Shown here one piece after another: positions 16,547 to 24,782 of a DNA stretch of 64,000 nucleotides; the stretch's first letter is position 1; every line of letters begins with the position of its first letter. Below the pieces are notes generated by a model, which worked only from the letters and a program-made list of their open reading frames with translations, made no database searches and was not told where the DNA came from. The position numbers and the translations under genes were made by a program. This DNA is from Victivallis vadensis (GTDB taxonomy: Bacteria > Verrucomicrobiota > Lentisphaeria > Victivallales > Victivallaceae): assembly GCF_003096415.1 (NCBI RefSeq), contig NZ_QEKH01000027.1:1-64000 (forward strand), in the 5' to 3' direction.

Positions 16547-17926
16547 ATGGACAGAGGACCGAAGGTTGTGGTACTGGGAGCGGGAAGCTACTTTTTCGGG
16601 AAGCCGGTCATTTACAACATGATTACCAGCCCGATCCTGCGGAACGGCACGCTGGCGCTGGTCGACACCGATCCGGCGGTGCTGGAGACGATGATGAAAA
16701 TCGCCCGCCGGGCCAAGGAAGCTGCGGGGGCGCCGCTGACGCTGGAGGGTTCGACCGACCGGCTGGAGGTGATGAAGGGAGCGGACTTCGTGGTGCTTTC
16801 GTTCTCATATCGCAACGCCTACTACCGGGAACTCGACACGCGCATTTCAAAGAAGTACGGCGTTACGATGTGTTCGAGCGACACGATCGGTCCCGGCGGC
16901 ATCTTCCGGGCGCTGCGGGAGCTGCCGGAAATCCTGCGGATCGCGGACGATGTGCGCCGCCTTGCGCCGGAAGCGTGGCTGATCAACTTCATCAATCCGA
17001 CTTCGGTGATGGGCATTGCGCTGATGCGCCACGCCGCCGATGTGAAGAGCTTCGCGCTGTGCGACGGCAACCACATGCCCTATGTGCGGGCGATGTACCT
17101 GCGCCAGCTCGGCATCCTGCCGGAGGGGACGCAGGCGGCTCCGCCGGAGGTGGATGAGAAATTCGACCTGCAGATCGCCGGAGTCAATCACTGCACCTGG
17201 ATTCTGCGCTGCTTCTACGACGGCAAAGACTACATGCCGGTGCTGCGCAGTTTCGTGGAGCGGGAGGCGAAGCGCGAATACGAAACGCGCCCGACCTCCA
17301 AGGCGAAGCCGCGCCTCAATATGAATTACGCGCTGGAACTGATGGATCTGTACGGCGCGTTTCCGACGGCGGTGAGCCATACCAAGGAGTATGTGCCGTT
17401 CTATCAGGGCTACGGAGTCACGCCGGTCACGCCGGAGCCGATCGTCTGTTTCGACGGCTACAACCGGGCTGAGGAGATGGCCGAAGCGTGGAGCGAGACG
17501 GAGAAGATCGCGGACGGAACCACTCCGATCGGGGAATTTTTCGCGAAGGGACGCGGCGACCACGCCACGGACATCATCGAATCGATGTGGGGCAACCTCG
17601 GCAAGAAGTTTTACATCAATTCGCCGAACCAGGGAGCGGTCGGCAACCTGCCGGACGATGCGTTCCTGGAACTGCTGTGCGACCTTGACATGAAGGGGCC
17701 GCGTCCGCGCCCGGTCGGGGATATGCCGCGCGGCCTGCTGGGGCTGACCCAGCAGGTGCTGGATACGCACGAACTGACGGTGGAGGCGGCGGTGAGCTGC
17801 GACCGGCGGATTCTGCTGCGGGCGCTGGCGACGGATCCGCTGGTGAACAACCTGAGCGATGCGAAACATATTATGGCGGAACTGCTGGAGGCGGAACGCG
17901 ACCACCTTGACAGGCGTTGGTTTTAG
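16547..17926 (+). CDS. GH4-family NAD-dependent glycosidase (alpha-galacturonidase/alpha-galactosidase-like)
   Basis: A cytoplasmic enzyme of 459 residues in the GH4 family, which cleaves glycosides by NAD+-dependent oxidation at C3 and needs Mn2+. It shows the dinucleotide-binding start VVVLGAGSYFFG, the NFINPTSVMG segment, the Cys of ALCDGNH and the His of GVNHCTW expected to hold the metal. ATG 16547 has AAGGAG with good spacing; the longer frame from 16466 would start inside the -35 box. GH4 includes phospho-glucosidases, galactosidases, glucuronidases and galacturonidases. CDGNH rather than CNVP-type residues suggests a non-phosphorylated substrate such as a uronide or galactoside, but this is tentative. 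Confidence 0.85.
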   Translation: MDRGPKVVVLGAGSYFFGKPVIYNMITSPILRNGTLALVDTDPAVLETMMKIARRAKEAAGAPLTLEGSTDRLEVMKGADFVVLSFSYRNAYYRELDTRISKKYGVTMCSSDTIGPGGIFRALRELPEILRIADDVRRLAPEAWLINFINPTSVMGIALMRHAADVKSFALCDGNHMPYVRAMYLRQLGILPEGTQAAPPEVDEKFDLQIAGVNHCTWILRCFYDGKDYMPVLRSFVEREAKREYETRPTSKAKPRLNMNYALELMDLYGAFPTAVSHTKEYVPFYQGYGVTPVTPEPIVCFDGYNRAEEMAEAWSETEKIADGTTPIGEFFAKGRGDHATDIIESMWGNLGKKFYINSPNQGAVGNLPDDAFLELLCDLDMKGPRPRPVGDMPRGLLGLTQQVLDTHELTVEAAVSCDRRILLRALATDPLVNNLSDAKHIMAELLEAERDHLDRRWF

Positions 17927-17984
17927 GAACGGGGAAAGGGGCCCGGGCGCGTGACATTCCGCATACTGCACAGTATGTTAAGCA

Positions 17985-18157
17985 GGCGGCAAGGTGCCTG
18001 CCGAGTGCGCGCTCTACACCCTTCGGGGTCCGCGGCGTCTGGCGGCAAGGTGCCGCTGCCGAGTGCGCGCTCTACACCCTTCGGGGTCCGCGGCGTCTGG
18101 CGGCAAGGTGCCGCTGCCGGGTGCGCGCTCTACGCCCTTCGGGGTCGCGCGGCGGCT
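17985..18157. repeat. tandem repeat, three copies of about 58 bases
   Basis: Copies begin at 17985, 18041 and 18099, each starting GGCGGCAAGGTGCC and containing GTGCGCGCTCTAC and CCCTTCGGGGT. The first copy lacks two bases and the third has several changes. Copies are adjacent with no unique spacers, so this is not a CRISPR array. The phrase GGCAAGGTGCCG also occurs near 45981. Confidence 0.85.
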
Positions 18158-18650
18158 GGCACTGGCAGGTATTGGTTGGTCTGCAAAGCCATTTATGCAG
18201 TATAGTAGGCCAAGTGGCCATTTACTCGGTACATAAGTAAGGTTATGCCGCCTTTTACGCGGCGCACAACAAGCGCGGTCAGCGCCGCGAACGAATGTGA
18301 GGGCATTACTTGCGGCAGCAAGTAACGAGGAACGATAGTGACGACGCCGAACGTAGTGAGCGAAGCCCCTCCGGCGTAGTGAGCGCAGCGAATGTTGAGG
18401 AGTTGACGGGCGCAGCCCGGCAAGTAAGCGGCGAAGCCGCGCCCGCGAACGGGAGTGCTTCGCAAGTCAGCGGGAGTCCAGAGGCGAGCGGGGAGGTCCG
18501 GACGGGCGATCGTGCACGCCGCAGGCGGGCAGGCCTTGAAAAGGCCCTCCGGAGCCATCCGCAAATGACCGGCACCCAGTTTGTGGCCTGTAATGGCATG
18601 GAAAGGTAGCTAAACGTATGAGTGACTGCATGATCACGCGCGACTTGAGA

Positions 18651-18677
18651 GCGGAGATAAATCTTCGCACTCCAAGG
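18651..18677. repeat. partial copy of the region-A hairpin
   Basis: GCGGAGATAAATCTTCGCAC followed by TCCAAGG closely matches 12308-12334 (GCGGAGATTCATCTCCACAC then TCCAAGG). The left arm of the hairpin (TTGGAGT) is missing or changed here. Confidence 0.6.
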
Positions 18678-18779
18678 TTGATATCGGCCGACATCGGGCC
18701 GGACAAGGAAATATGACATTTGAGTTGTTGCCTGTAATGGCCTTTAAAAGAAAAACGACCGACTTACAGCGGAGGTAAA

Positions 18780-19565
18780 ATGCGTAATGAGCTAAAGGGA
18801 AAGCAAATGCAACAAGAAAAACACACCCGCCCGCTTGACATACCGGAGATTATGCGGCGGAAATTTACCCTTATTGAGCTGCTCGTTGTCATAGCGATCA
18901 TCGCGATTCTGGCTTCGATGCTGCTGCCGGCGCTGAATCAGGCGCGGGCGCGGGGATATGCGGCGACCTGCATCAACAATCTCAAACAGATTTTCACGGC
19001 GCAGACGCTGTATGCGTCGGATTACGAATATTTCTGTCCGGGCCGGACGACTTCGGCGACGATCGGCTTCAATGAACAATATATGGCTCCGACCCTGCGG
19101 CCGTATCTGGGGAAAACGGCGGTTCCGTTTGAATCGTGGGACGACATGCACGAATTCATGGCAGGCAAACCGTGGCTCTGTCCGGCCCAGAGCGACCGCG
19201 GCCCCAATACCTTCAGCTACGCGCCGAACAGCTTTTATCTGGCGACCACCAATCTGAAAATGACCAAGACCAGACAGGTTTACTCCAATGTGTACGCGGC
19301 GATGCCGGATGCGCGGGTGCCGGGCTTCGCGCCGTCGCGGGTCTATTTCCTGATGGATTGCGGCTACAAACTCGATTCTCCGGCGGAGAAGAAGGAGAGC
19401 GAAATCCATGTGGTCGACCGGGGACAGTTCGAGGACAACACGACCGTGCTGGCCGACTTCCGGCACTCCGGCTATAAGAATGTCGCGATGATGGACGGCA
19501 GCGTGAAGCCGATCCGCAAGGGGATGACGCAATATGAACTCGTGATGAGACCGGAGGTGCCGTAA
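18780..19565 (+). CDS. pseudopilin-like protein (cassette 3)
   Basis: A 261-residue protein whose class III signal ([19 protein letters not shown]) begins at residue 26, so the leader is long if ATG 18780 (GGAGGT upstream) is used. ATG 18852, preceded by CGGAGA, would give the short leader usual in this family. The segment [20 protein letters not shown] follows the helix, and [12 protein letters not shown] near the C-terminus is an exact H-X9-DG. Its stop overlaps the next start by one base (TAATG), so it is coupled to the beta-helix gene. Role unknown. Confidence 0.82.
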   Translation: MRNELKGKQMQQEKHTRPLDIPEIMRRKFTLIELLVVIAIIAILASMLLPALNQARARGYAATCINNLKQIFTAQTLYASDYEYFCPGRTTSATIGFNEQYMAPTLRPYLGKTAVPFESWDDMHEFMAGKPWLCPAQSDRGPNTFSYAPNSFYLATTNLKMTKTRQVYSNVYAAMPDARVPGFAPSRVYFLMDCGYKLDSPAEKKESEIHVVDRGQFEDNTTVLADFRHSGYKNVAMMDGSVKPIRKGMTQYELVMRPEVP

Positions 19566-21247
19566 TGAGGTGGACGAGTATGGTGGTCGCGGCGGTCGCC
19601 GCACTGTCGCTGGGAGCGGCGGAGTTCGATCTGGGAAATTTTATCCGCAGCCGTTACCGCGCGGGGGAACGGGAGATCGTGCTGCCCGACGGCGAAGTGC
19701 GCTGCCGGGGAATGGTGGAGCTGGGCAGGGAGTTCCGGGACCTGACCATCCGGGGGGGGCGCGATACGAAATTGGTCTGTACCAACCTCTCCGATCTCTT
19801 TTTCCTGAACGGTTGCAGCAATGTGACGATGCGGGATTTTGCGGTGGACTACGATCCGCTGCCGTTCACGCAGGGGACGGTCACCGCGATCGACCGCGGG
19901 AAAAAGGTGGTCCGCTACCGGCTGCACGACGGCTATCCCCGGCTGGAGAAACGCTATCTGGTGCCGCATCCGCAACTGTTCGACCGCAAAAGCCGCACGA
20001 TGAAGTATGACGCAGTCTGGAGCCATTGCGAACGCAACCGCGCCGTTTCGCCGGATGAGGGGGAGTTGCTGATGGCGCAGCTTCAGCCCAATCTGGAGGT
20101 CGGCGACTTCGTGGTGCTGAACTACCGCCCCGGCTGCATCATGAAGATCCGCGGCATGTCCGACTTGCTGAAGTTCGAGAACCTGACCTTTTATTCGTCG
20201 CCGGGCGGCGGCATCTTCGCGCGGCGCACCAGAGGGCGGCACGAAATCCGCAACTGCCGGATGATCCGCGGACCGATGCCTGCCGGGGCGGCCGAAGCGC
20301 GGCTGCTGTCGCTGTCGGCGGACGGCATCAATTACGCGACTTCCCGGCAGGGGCCGCTGATCGAGAATTGCGAAATCGAATTCATCGGCGACGATTCGGT
20401 GAATCTGCACGGTTCGCCGCTGCGGGTGGTGCGCCGCGAGAAGGAGAGTTTTCTGGCGGTGATCGGCTACCGCCCCTCCGAATATACGGAACTGATCCTG
20501 CCCGGCGACGAGGTGCGGCTGCTGGCGAAGGAGAATTTCGCTGTGCTCGGCACGGCGAAGGTGCGCAAGGTGGAAATCGCGGAGGATGTTCCCGGCCTCG
20601 ACCTGAAGCAGGTTTATATGGCGGCGGAAATTCCCGACTACATCACCTACCGCATTACGGTGGACGGGCCGCTGCCGGAGCCGGGGACGCTGGTTGACTT
20701 CCCGGCGATCAATTCACCCGGCTTCGTGATCCGGAACAACTATTTTCACGACCACCGCGCCCGCGGCCTGCGGATCATGGCGTACTGCGGCCTGATTGAA
20801 AACAACCGCATCGAACGGCTGGAAAGCAGTGCGATTTCGATCGGTCCCGAATACGCCTACTGGCAGGAGGGCGGTTGGGTGAACGGCGTCACGGTCCGCA
20901 ACAACCGGATCGAATCGGTCGACCTCGGCGGCTCGGCGTATTCGCGGTTCGGCTACTCGCTCGGCGCGATCTGCACGTTCGTGCGCAACGAGGGCGGCAA
21001 GGCCCCGTTTTATCCGGGCAACCGCAACGTCGTGATCGAAAACAACCGCATCGGGAACTGTTCGCTCGCCGGAATCTACCTGCTGGCTTCCGACGGTGCG
21101 ACGGTGCGCGGCAATGTGATTTCCGGCGTGAATTGGGGAAACAACCCGGATATCGGCGGCAATTACGGCATCCGCTATGAAAAACAGCCCATCGGACAAT
21201 TCGGTTCAAAAGACTCCACGATCGAAAACAACGAGGTGAAACCGTGA
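19565..21247 (+). CDS. secreted parallel beta-helix glycosidase, GH110-like
   Basis: A 560-residue protein with a signal peptide ([19 protein letters not shown]) followed by a right-handed parallel beta-helix. The segment CSNVTMRDFAVDYDPLPFTQ and the later runs of NNRIE, RNNYFHDHRARG and ENNRIGN repeats are reminiscent of GH110 exo-alpha-1,3-galactosidases. Asp-rich turns (IEFIGDDSVNLHG) may hold catalytic acids. It overlaps the upstream pseudopilin by one base and the downstream beta-helix gene by four (GTGA). GH110 is my best guess from motif memory; a pectate-lyase-like fold is the safer call. Confidence 0.65.
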   Translation: MRWTSMVVAAVAALSLGAAEFDLGNFIRSRYRAGEREIVLPDGEVRCRGMVELGREFRDLTIRGGRDTKLVCTNLSDLFFLNGCSNVTMRDFAVDYDPLPFTQGTVTAIDRGKKVVRYRLHDGYPRLEKRYLVPHPQLFDRKSRTMKYDAVWSHCERNRAVSPDEGELLMAQLQPNLEVGDFVVLNYRPGCIMKIRGMSDLLKFENLTFYSSPGGGIFARRTRGRHEIRNCRMIRGPMPAGAAEARLLSLSADGINYATSRQGPLIENCEIEFIGDDSVNLHGSPLRVVRREKESFLAVIGYRPSEYTELILPGDEVRLLAKENFAVLGTAKVRKVEIAEDVPGLDLKQVYMAAEIPDYITYRITVDGPLPEPGTLVDFPAINSPGFVIRNNYFHDHRARGLRIMAYCGLIENNRIERLESSAISIGPEYAYWQEGGWVNGVTVRNNRIESVDLGGSAYSRFGYSLGAICTFVRNEGGKAPFYPGNRNVVIENNRIGNCSLAGIYLLASDGATVRGNVISGVNWGNNPDIGGNYGIRYEKQPIGQFGSKDSTIENNEVKP

Positions 21248-22731
21248 AACATATCGCCGGGATTCTGGCTCTTTTCGCCGCTGCCGGCCTGACGGCGGCG
21301 ACGGTCCATGTGGACAATGTCAAAGGGGACGACGCCAACGACGGTTCGGCGGAACGGCCGGTCGCGTCGATCGAAAGGGGGCTGGCGCTGCTGAAGCGTT
21401 CCGACCGGCTGGAAGTCGCCCCGAACGGCGGCAAGCCCTACCGCCGCCCCTATCCGGGAGCGGTCGGCAGAAGCCTGGATATCCGGCTCGGCGGTACGGC
21501 GGAGCAACCGATGGTGATCGACGGCAACGGGGCGGTGATTTCCGGATTGTCCGCGGTCCCCGCCGACCGCTGGAAGGAGGCCGGGAACGGCGTGTACGAA
21601 CTGCCCTTCTGGCCGATGAGCAATATGTACAAGCATTATGCGAAGCAGGATTACTGGCTGCCGGAGAGCCGGATTTTCTTCGTGGACGGCAAGGCGGCGG
21701 CCAACTGCCTGACGCGCGCCGAAATGGAGAAAACACCCGGAGGTTTCTGGTGGAGCCGCAGGCAGCGCAAGCTCTTTTTCAGGCCGCCGGAGGGAAGAAC
21801 GATCGCGGAGCTGACCGTGGAACTGCCCGCCAATGCCGGTTTTTACGTGCTGGCGGATCATGTCCGGGTGGAAAATTTCACGGTGATCCTGTCTTGGAAT
21901 GACGGTTTCGACGCGGCAGGCGACCCGCGCGGAGTGCATTACCGCAACTGTGTGGCGATCGACAACTGCGGGCAGGGCTTTTCGTGCCACGGCACCAGCG
22001 TCGTGCTGTACGAGGATTGCGTCGCGGTGCGGTGCGCGAGTTCGGGAAGCTGCGACGTGCACTGGTCCAATTCGAGCTATGCGCGCTGCGTCTTTATGAA
22101 CAATGTCTTTGAGGGCGGCGTGGCGGCGAACGACCACAGTGCCCACACCTATTCAAGCTGCCTCGTCGTGCACAACCGGCCGTTCGAACAGGTGTGGCAG
22201 AACAACGATTCGCGGATGTTCTTCGACAACTGCGTGATCATCGGAAACGGAGACGCCGTGCCGCTGATGTTCCTGCGGCACGGTTCGGCGTCGTTCCGGC
22301 AGTGCACGCTGCTGAACGCCGGAATCCTGAACCGGGGAGCGGAGGACAACCGCGGCACGCTGAGCATCGAGCATTCGCTGATCGGCGGAATGGGGACCGC
22401 ATTGATGGATATTCCCGCCGGAATGGAAAAACGCGTGATGCTCAGCGGTAATTTGTACTTCGGCGACAGGGGCTTCCGGGTGGCGGGAAAGCTGCTTTTG
22501 CCGGGCGAAGTTCCCGGCAGCTTCGATGTCAATTCGCAGTGGTATGACGGAAAGCCGGCGGGACGGCTGGAGGCGGAACTGCCCCGGGCGGTGCGGCGGA
22601 AGAACGCCGCCGGGGAAGAACGGCGCGTCGGCGCGGCGCTGCCGGAGAGTGTCTGGAGAAGTTACGCAAAATACCTGCATGTGGAGACTTCCCCTGCCGG
22701 CGTGTCGTTTCCGGCGGATGGACGGAGGTGA
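21244..22731 (+). CDS. secreted parallel beta-helix protein
   Basis: A 495-residue protein with a signal peptide (GTG start, MKHIAGILALFAAAGLTAA) and then VHVDNVKGDDANDGSAERPV, the opening typical of pectate-lyase-like right-handed beta-helix proteins. Later coils carry many Asn and Cys positions (CHGTSVVLYEDCVAVRC, HWSNSSYARCVFMNN). It overlaps the preceding GH110-like gene by four bases and ends the cassette; a promoter for the next gene follows at 22756. Probably a polysaccharide lyase or hydrolase; no family can be assigned by eye. Confidence 0.75.
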   Translation: MKHIAGILALFAAAGLTAATVHVDNVKGDDANDGSAERPVASIERGLALLKRSDRLEVAPNGGKPYRRPYPGAVGRSLDIRLGGTAEQPMVIDGNGAVISGLSAVPADRWKEAGNGVYELPFWPMSNMYKHYAKQDYWLPESRIFFVDGKAAANCLTRAEMEKTPGGFWWSRRQRKLFFRPPEGRTIAELTVELPANAGFYVLADHVRVENFTVILSWNDGFDAAGDPRGVHYRNCVAIDNCGQGFSCHGTSVVLYEDCVAVRCASSGSCDVHWSNSSYARCVFMNNVFEGGVAANDHSAHTYSSCLVVHNRPFEQVWQNNDSRMFFDNCVIIGNGDAVPLMFLRHGSASFRQCTLLNAGILNRGAEDNRGTLSIEHSLIGGMGTALMDIPAGMEKRVMLSGNLYFGDRGFRVAGKLLLPGEVPGSFDVNSQWYDGKPAGRLEAELPRAVRRKNAAGEERRVGAALPESVWRSYAKYLHVETSPAGVSFPADGRR

Positions 22732-22755
22732 CACGCCGGGATTTTTCCGTCAACC

Positions 22756-22784
22756 TTGAAAAACACCGCCGGGCGGGATATATT
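22756..22784 (+). promoter_or_regulatory. promoter of the Hpt gene
   Basis: TTGAAA (22756-22761), 17-base spacer, TATATT (22779-22784). The expected start is near 22791, leaving a leader of about 77 bases that includes AAGGGGGG before ATG 22868. Confidence 0.6.
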
Positions 22785-22867
22785 AGCGATTATCAATGAG
22801 AACATCTTCAGTCGTCCGGTCTCGGGCGGAAGCTGTTCCCGTCCTTTGAACCGGAAGGGGGGTTTCA

Positions 22868-23176
22868 ATGAAAGAGATGATTGTCGCTTATATCCGTGAC
22901 AACATGGGACTGGATGAAGAGTTCGCCGGCGAGCTGATCGACGATTACCGCTCGACCATAACCGAATATATCGGCAAAGCACATGCCGCAATCGAGGCCT
23001 CCGACGCGGCGGAAATGCGTCGTATCGGCCATACCATCAAAGGGTTTTCCGCCAATATCGGCGCCGAGCCGGTGCGTGTGCTCGGCTTGAAGCTCCAGGA
23101 GGCCGGAGAGGCCGGAGATGTCGCCGCCGGTTCCGGATTGGTTGAAGAGATCGAAGGTGCGATTTCCGCTCTCTGA
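22868..23176 (+). CDS. histidine-phosphotransfer (Hpt) domain protein
   Basis: A 102-residue all-helical protein that is a single Hpt domain. It carries RRIGHTIKGFSANIGA with the phospho-accepting His55 and the following Lys58-Gly59. Hpt proteins shuttle phosphate between hybrid sensor kinases and response regulators. No kinase or receiver gene lies in this window, so it must act in trans. It has its own promoter (22756-22784) and a strong ribosome site. It is followed by gene debris, so a lost neighbour cannot be excluded. Confidence 0.85.
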   Translation: MKEMIVAYIRDNMGLDEEFAGELIDDYRSTITEYIGKAHAAIEASDAAEMRRIGHTIKGFSANIGAEPVRVLGLKLQEAGEAGDVAAGSGLVEEIEGAISAL

Positions 23177-23203
23177 TGCCGGGGCCGATACGCTTGAATG
23201 AGG

Positions 23204-23434
23204 TTATTGCAGGCCGCAATATTCGCGGTAGCGCCGGTAGAGTGCGGCGGCGGAAGGATACATGCTGTTCGGACTCATGAAGTGTGAAAACTCGAAGGTG
23301 ATTCCTTCGGTGATTCCTGCTGCTGCGGCGGATTCGAGCTTCCACAGGAATTTTTCCCATTTGATCGGCGGGAAGCGCCAGGGCATGTCGCGGTCAAAGC
23401 TCTCGATATTGCTCCAGCATTGAATGCGGCCTGC
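23204..23434 (-). pseudogene. 3' fragment of a DUF4434-like protein gene
   Basis: On the minus strand about 76 residues remain, reading CWSNIESFDRDMPWRFPPIK and then WKLESAAAAGITEGITFEFS to a TAA stop at 23204. The pattern (aromatic-N/D-x-E-x-F, then a helix and an FE/FS-H-F-x-SP end) matches my recollection of DUF4434 glycoside-hydrolase-like C-termini. The frame breaks off at about 23430, where an unrelated plus-strand frame starts, so most of the gene is missing. The exact break point is uncertain by about ten bases. Confidence 0.55.
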
Positions 23435-24222
23435 TGCTCAAGGAGAACGGCCAGCCGCAGAACGCGTGGGCCGATGCGAAGGAGCTGGCGCCGTCGAAAA
23501 TCCGCAAGTACGCCGAACCGGTGATGAAGCGGATCAGGGCCGAAGTCGTTTCCGGCGGCTGTTTCCGACATACACAGCACCCATTTGCCGTGGTGGCGGG
23601 TGGATTTCCGCCCCGGCGTGCCGGGAGCGGGGATGATGCGCGGAACGCTGGTGCCGACCAACCGGCTGTGGCGGATGGCGCGCGAAATCTACGGCGGCCC
23701 GGTTTTCGGCGAATCCTATGCGCTGACCAGCTGGATTCACAGCGGCAACGTCGATTCGATGGTGGGACAGGCGAGCCGTAATTCGGGCCTGATACTGGAT
23801 TTCCTGCTGCTGAAGATCCGGCCGCTGGCAATTTATCATGGTGCGGGATATTTCGAGCGGTGGAGCGCGGCTACGTGGCCGGCTGGCGGAACTGCCCGCT
23901 GTCCGCGCCGGAATATGCGCTGTACTCTTTGCTGGAGGTCGCGCCGACAATGGACGACAAGATCAAGCATGAGATCATGCCCGCCGCGACCAATTACTAC
24001 CAGAAGCGGCGGCTGGTGAAACGTTTGAGCGGTCAGCCGGTGACCGGTATCGTCTATTATGCCCCGGCCGGCCGCGCGCTGACCTCCGGTGAAGCGGCGT
24101 TGCTGCCGAAAAAGGAGATCCGGCGGTTCTGCGAGGAGTTTGCGGACGGCAGCAAGGTGTGGCTGAACTTCGCGGATCAGCCGTGGGAGGCCGCCGGAAA
24201 TACGATATCTTCAGCGGCGTGA
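23422..24222 (+). pseudogene. frameshifted internal/3' remnant of a large glycosidase-like gene
   Basis: Protein-like sequence runs through three stretches in different frames: 23422-23550 (GLLLKENGQPQNAWADAKEL and onward), 23560-23860 (DIHSTHLPWWRVDFRPGVPG to IYHGAGYFERW) and 23860-24222 (RGYVAGWRNCPLSAPEYALY to NFADQPWEA). The frame changes twice and there is no start codon with a ribosome site, so no full product can be made. Composition and aromatic content resemble large extracellular glycoside-hydrolase-like proteins (DUF5696 type is a guess). The 5' part is absent. Confidence 0.6.
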
Positions 24223-24225
24223 GAA

Positions 24226-24680
24226 AGGACGCATCAGTCTATATCGGGTTGAGCGGCACGCTGTGGAAGCTCTCCTCGCTGGCCGCGCTGCAGGTGATCC
24301 CGTCGGTGCTGTACGGCCCCGGAATCAGTTGCGTATTGATGTTGTGCGATTCGATGCTGGCCGACGTGTGCGACGTGGACGAACTCGAACACGACGCCCG
24401 GCGCGAGGCGATGTTCGGCGCGATTTACGGCTGGTTCACCAAAGTCGGGCTGACCGTCGCGCCGGCGCTCTCCGGGCTGCTGCTGGTCTGCACCGGTTTC
24501 GAAGTCCGGTTCGGCGCGGATCAGCCGGACGGAACCGTTTTCCTGATGCGCATTCTCGCGGTCGTGGTCCCTGCTTCCGGCATGGTGGTCGCAACATTGC
24601 TGATGTGCGGCTACAAACTCAATGCCGCCCGGATGGCGGAAGTCAAAGCCGCCCTGGAGAAAAAACACAGTTCCCTGTGA
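24226..24680 (+). pseudogene. C-terminal fragment of a GPH-family sugar:cation symporter
   Basis: About 150 residues survive, including MLADVCDVDELEHDARREAM and FGAIYGWFTKVGLTVAPALS, a signature of the last cytoplasmic loop and helices of glycoside-pentoside-hexuronide (MelB-like) transporters, and a C-terminal cytoplasmic tail. A full transporter has about 450-500 residues and twelve helices; only about four remain. The upstream part of the open frame belongs to the glycosidase remnant read in another frame, so the join is near 24225. It is not functional as a transporter. Confidence 0.65.
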
Positions 24681-24691
24681 ATTCACGGATC

Positions 24692-24761
24692 GGGATTTCG
24701 CTGCTGATCGCAGCGACAAGGGCGCTTCGCCCCTGCTCGCTCCAAGGGAGCGAAATCTCCC
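24692..24761. repeat. nested hairpins (mosaic region C)
   Basis: GGGATTTCGCT (24692-24702) pairs with AGCGAAATCTCCC (24749-24761, two-base bulge). Inside lie AGGGCGCTTCGCCCCT and a CGCTCC/GGAGCG hairpin. The 20-base string GACAAGGGCGCTTCGCCCCT is identical to one at about 45955. It sits between the transporter fragment and the convergent esterase gene and may stop transcription. Confidence 0.65.
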
Positions 24762-24782
24762 GATGCCCGGTATCGGAAAGGT

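Larger units (their letters stand above)
17927..18779. repeat. 853-base non-coding region of tandem repeats and hairpins (mosaic region B)
   Basis: No convincing gene lies between the GH4 gene and the next pseudopilin gene. The left part holds a three-copy tandem repeat (17985-18157). The middle (18236-18440) is a row of small perfect hairpins: 18247-18263 (GCCGC/GCGGC), 18306-18325 (TTACTTGC/GCAAGTAA), 18407-18419 (CGGGC/GCCCG) and 18428-18440 (GCGGC/GCCGC), mixed with recurring GTAGTGAGCG. The right part (18651-18677) repeats a phrase of region A. Frames across it translate to low-complexity Ser/Glu/Ala/Arg strings. Confidence 0.6.

Noticed and set aside
17985-18157. CRISPR array
   Set aside because: The three units are contiguous with no unique spacers, are 56-59 bases long and diverge from one another; there are no cas genes.
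18310-18609. A 99-codon frame in the hairpin region
   Set aside because: The translation is a low-complexity Ser/Glu/Ala/Arg string produced by repeats; no ribosome site.
23275-23831. Minus-strand frames of 128-145 codons in the gene graveyard
   Set aside because: They are shadows of the plus-strand glycosidase-like sequence; the only protein-like minus frame is the short DUF4434-like end.
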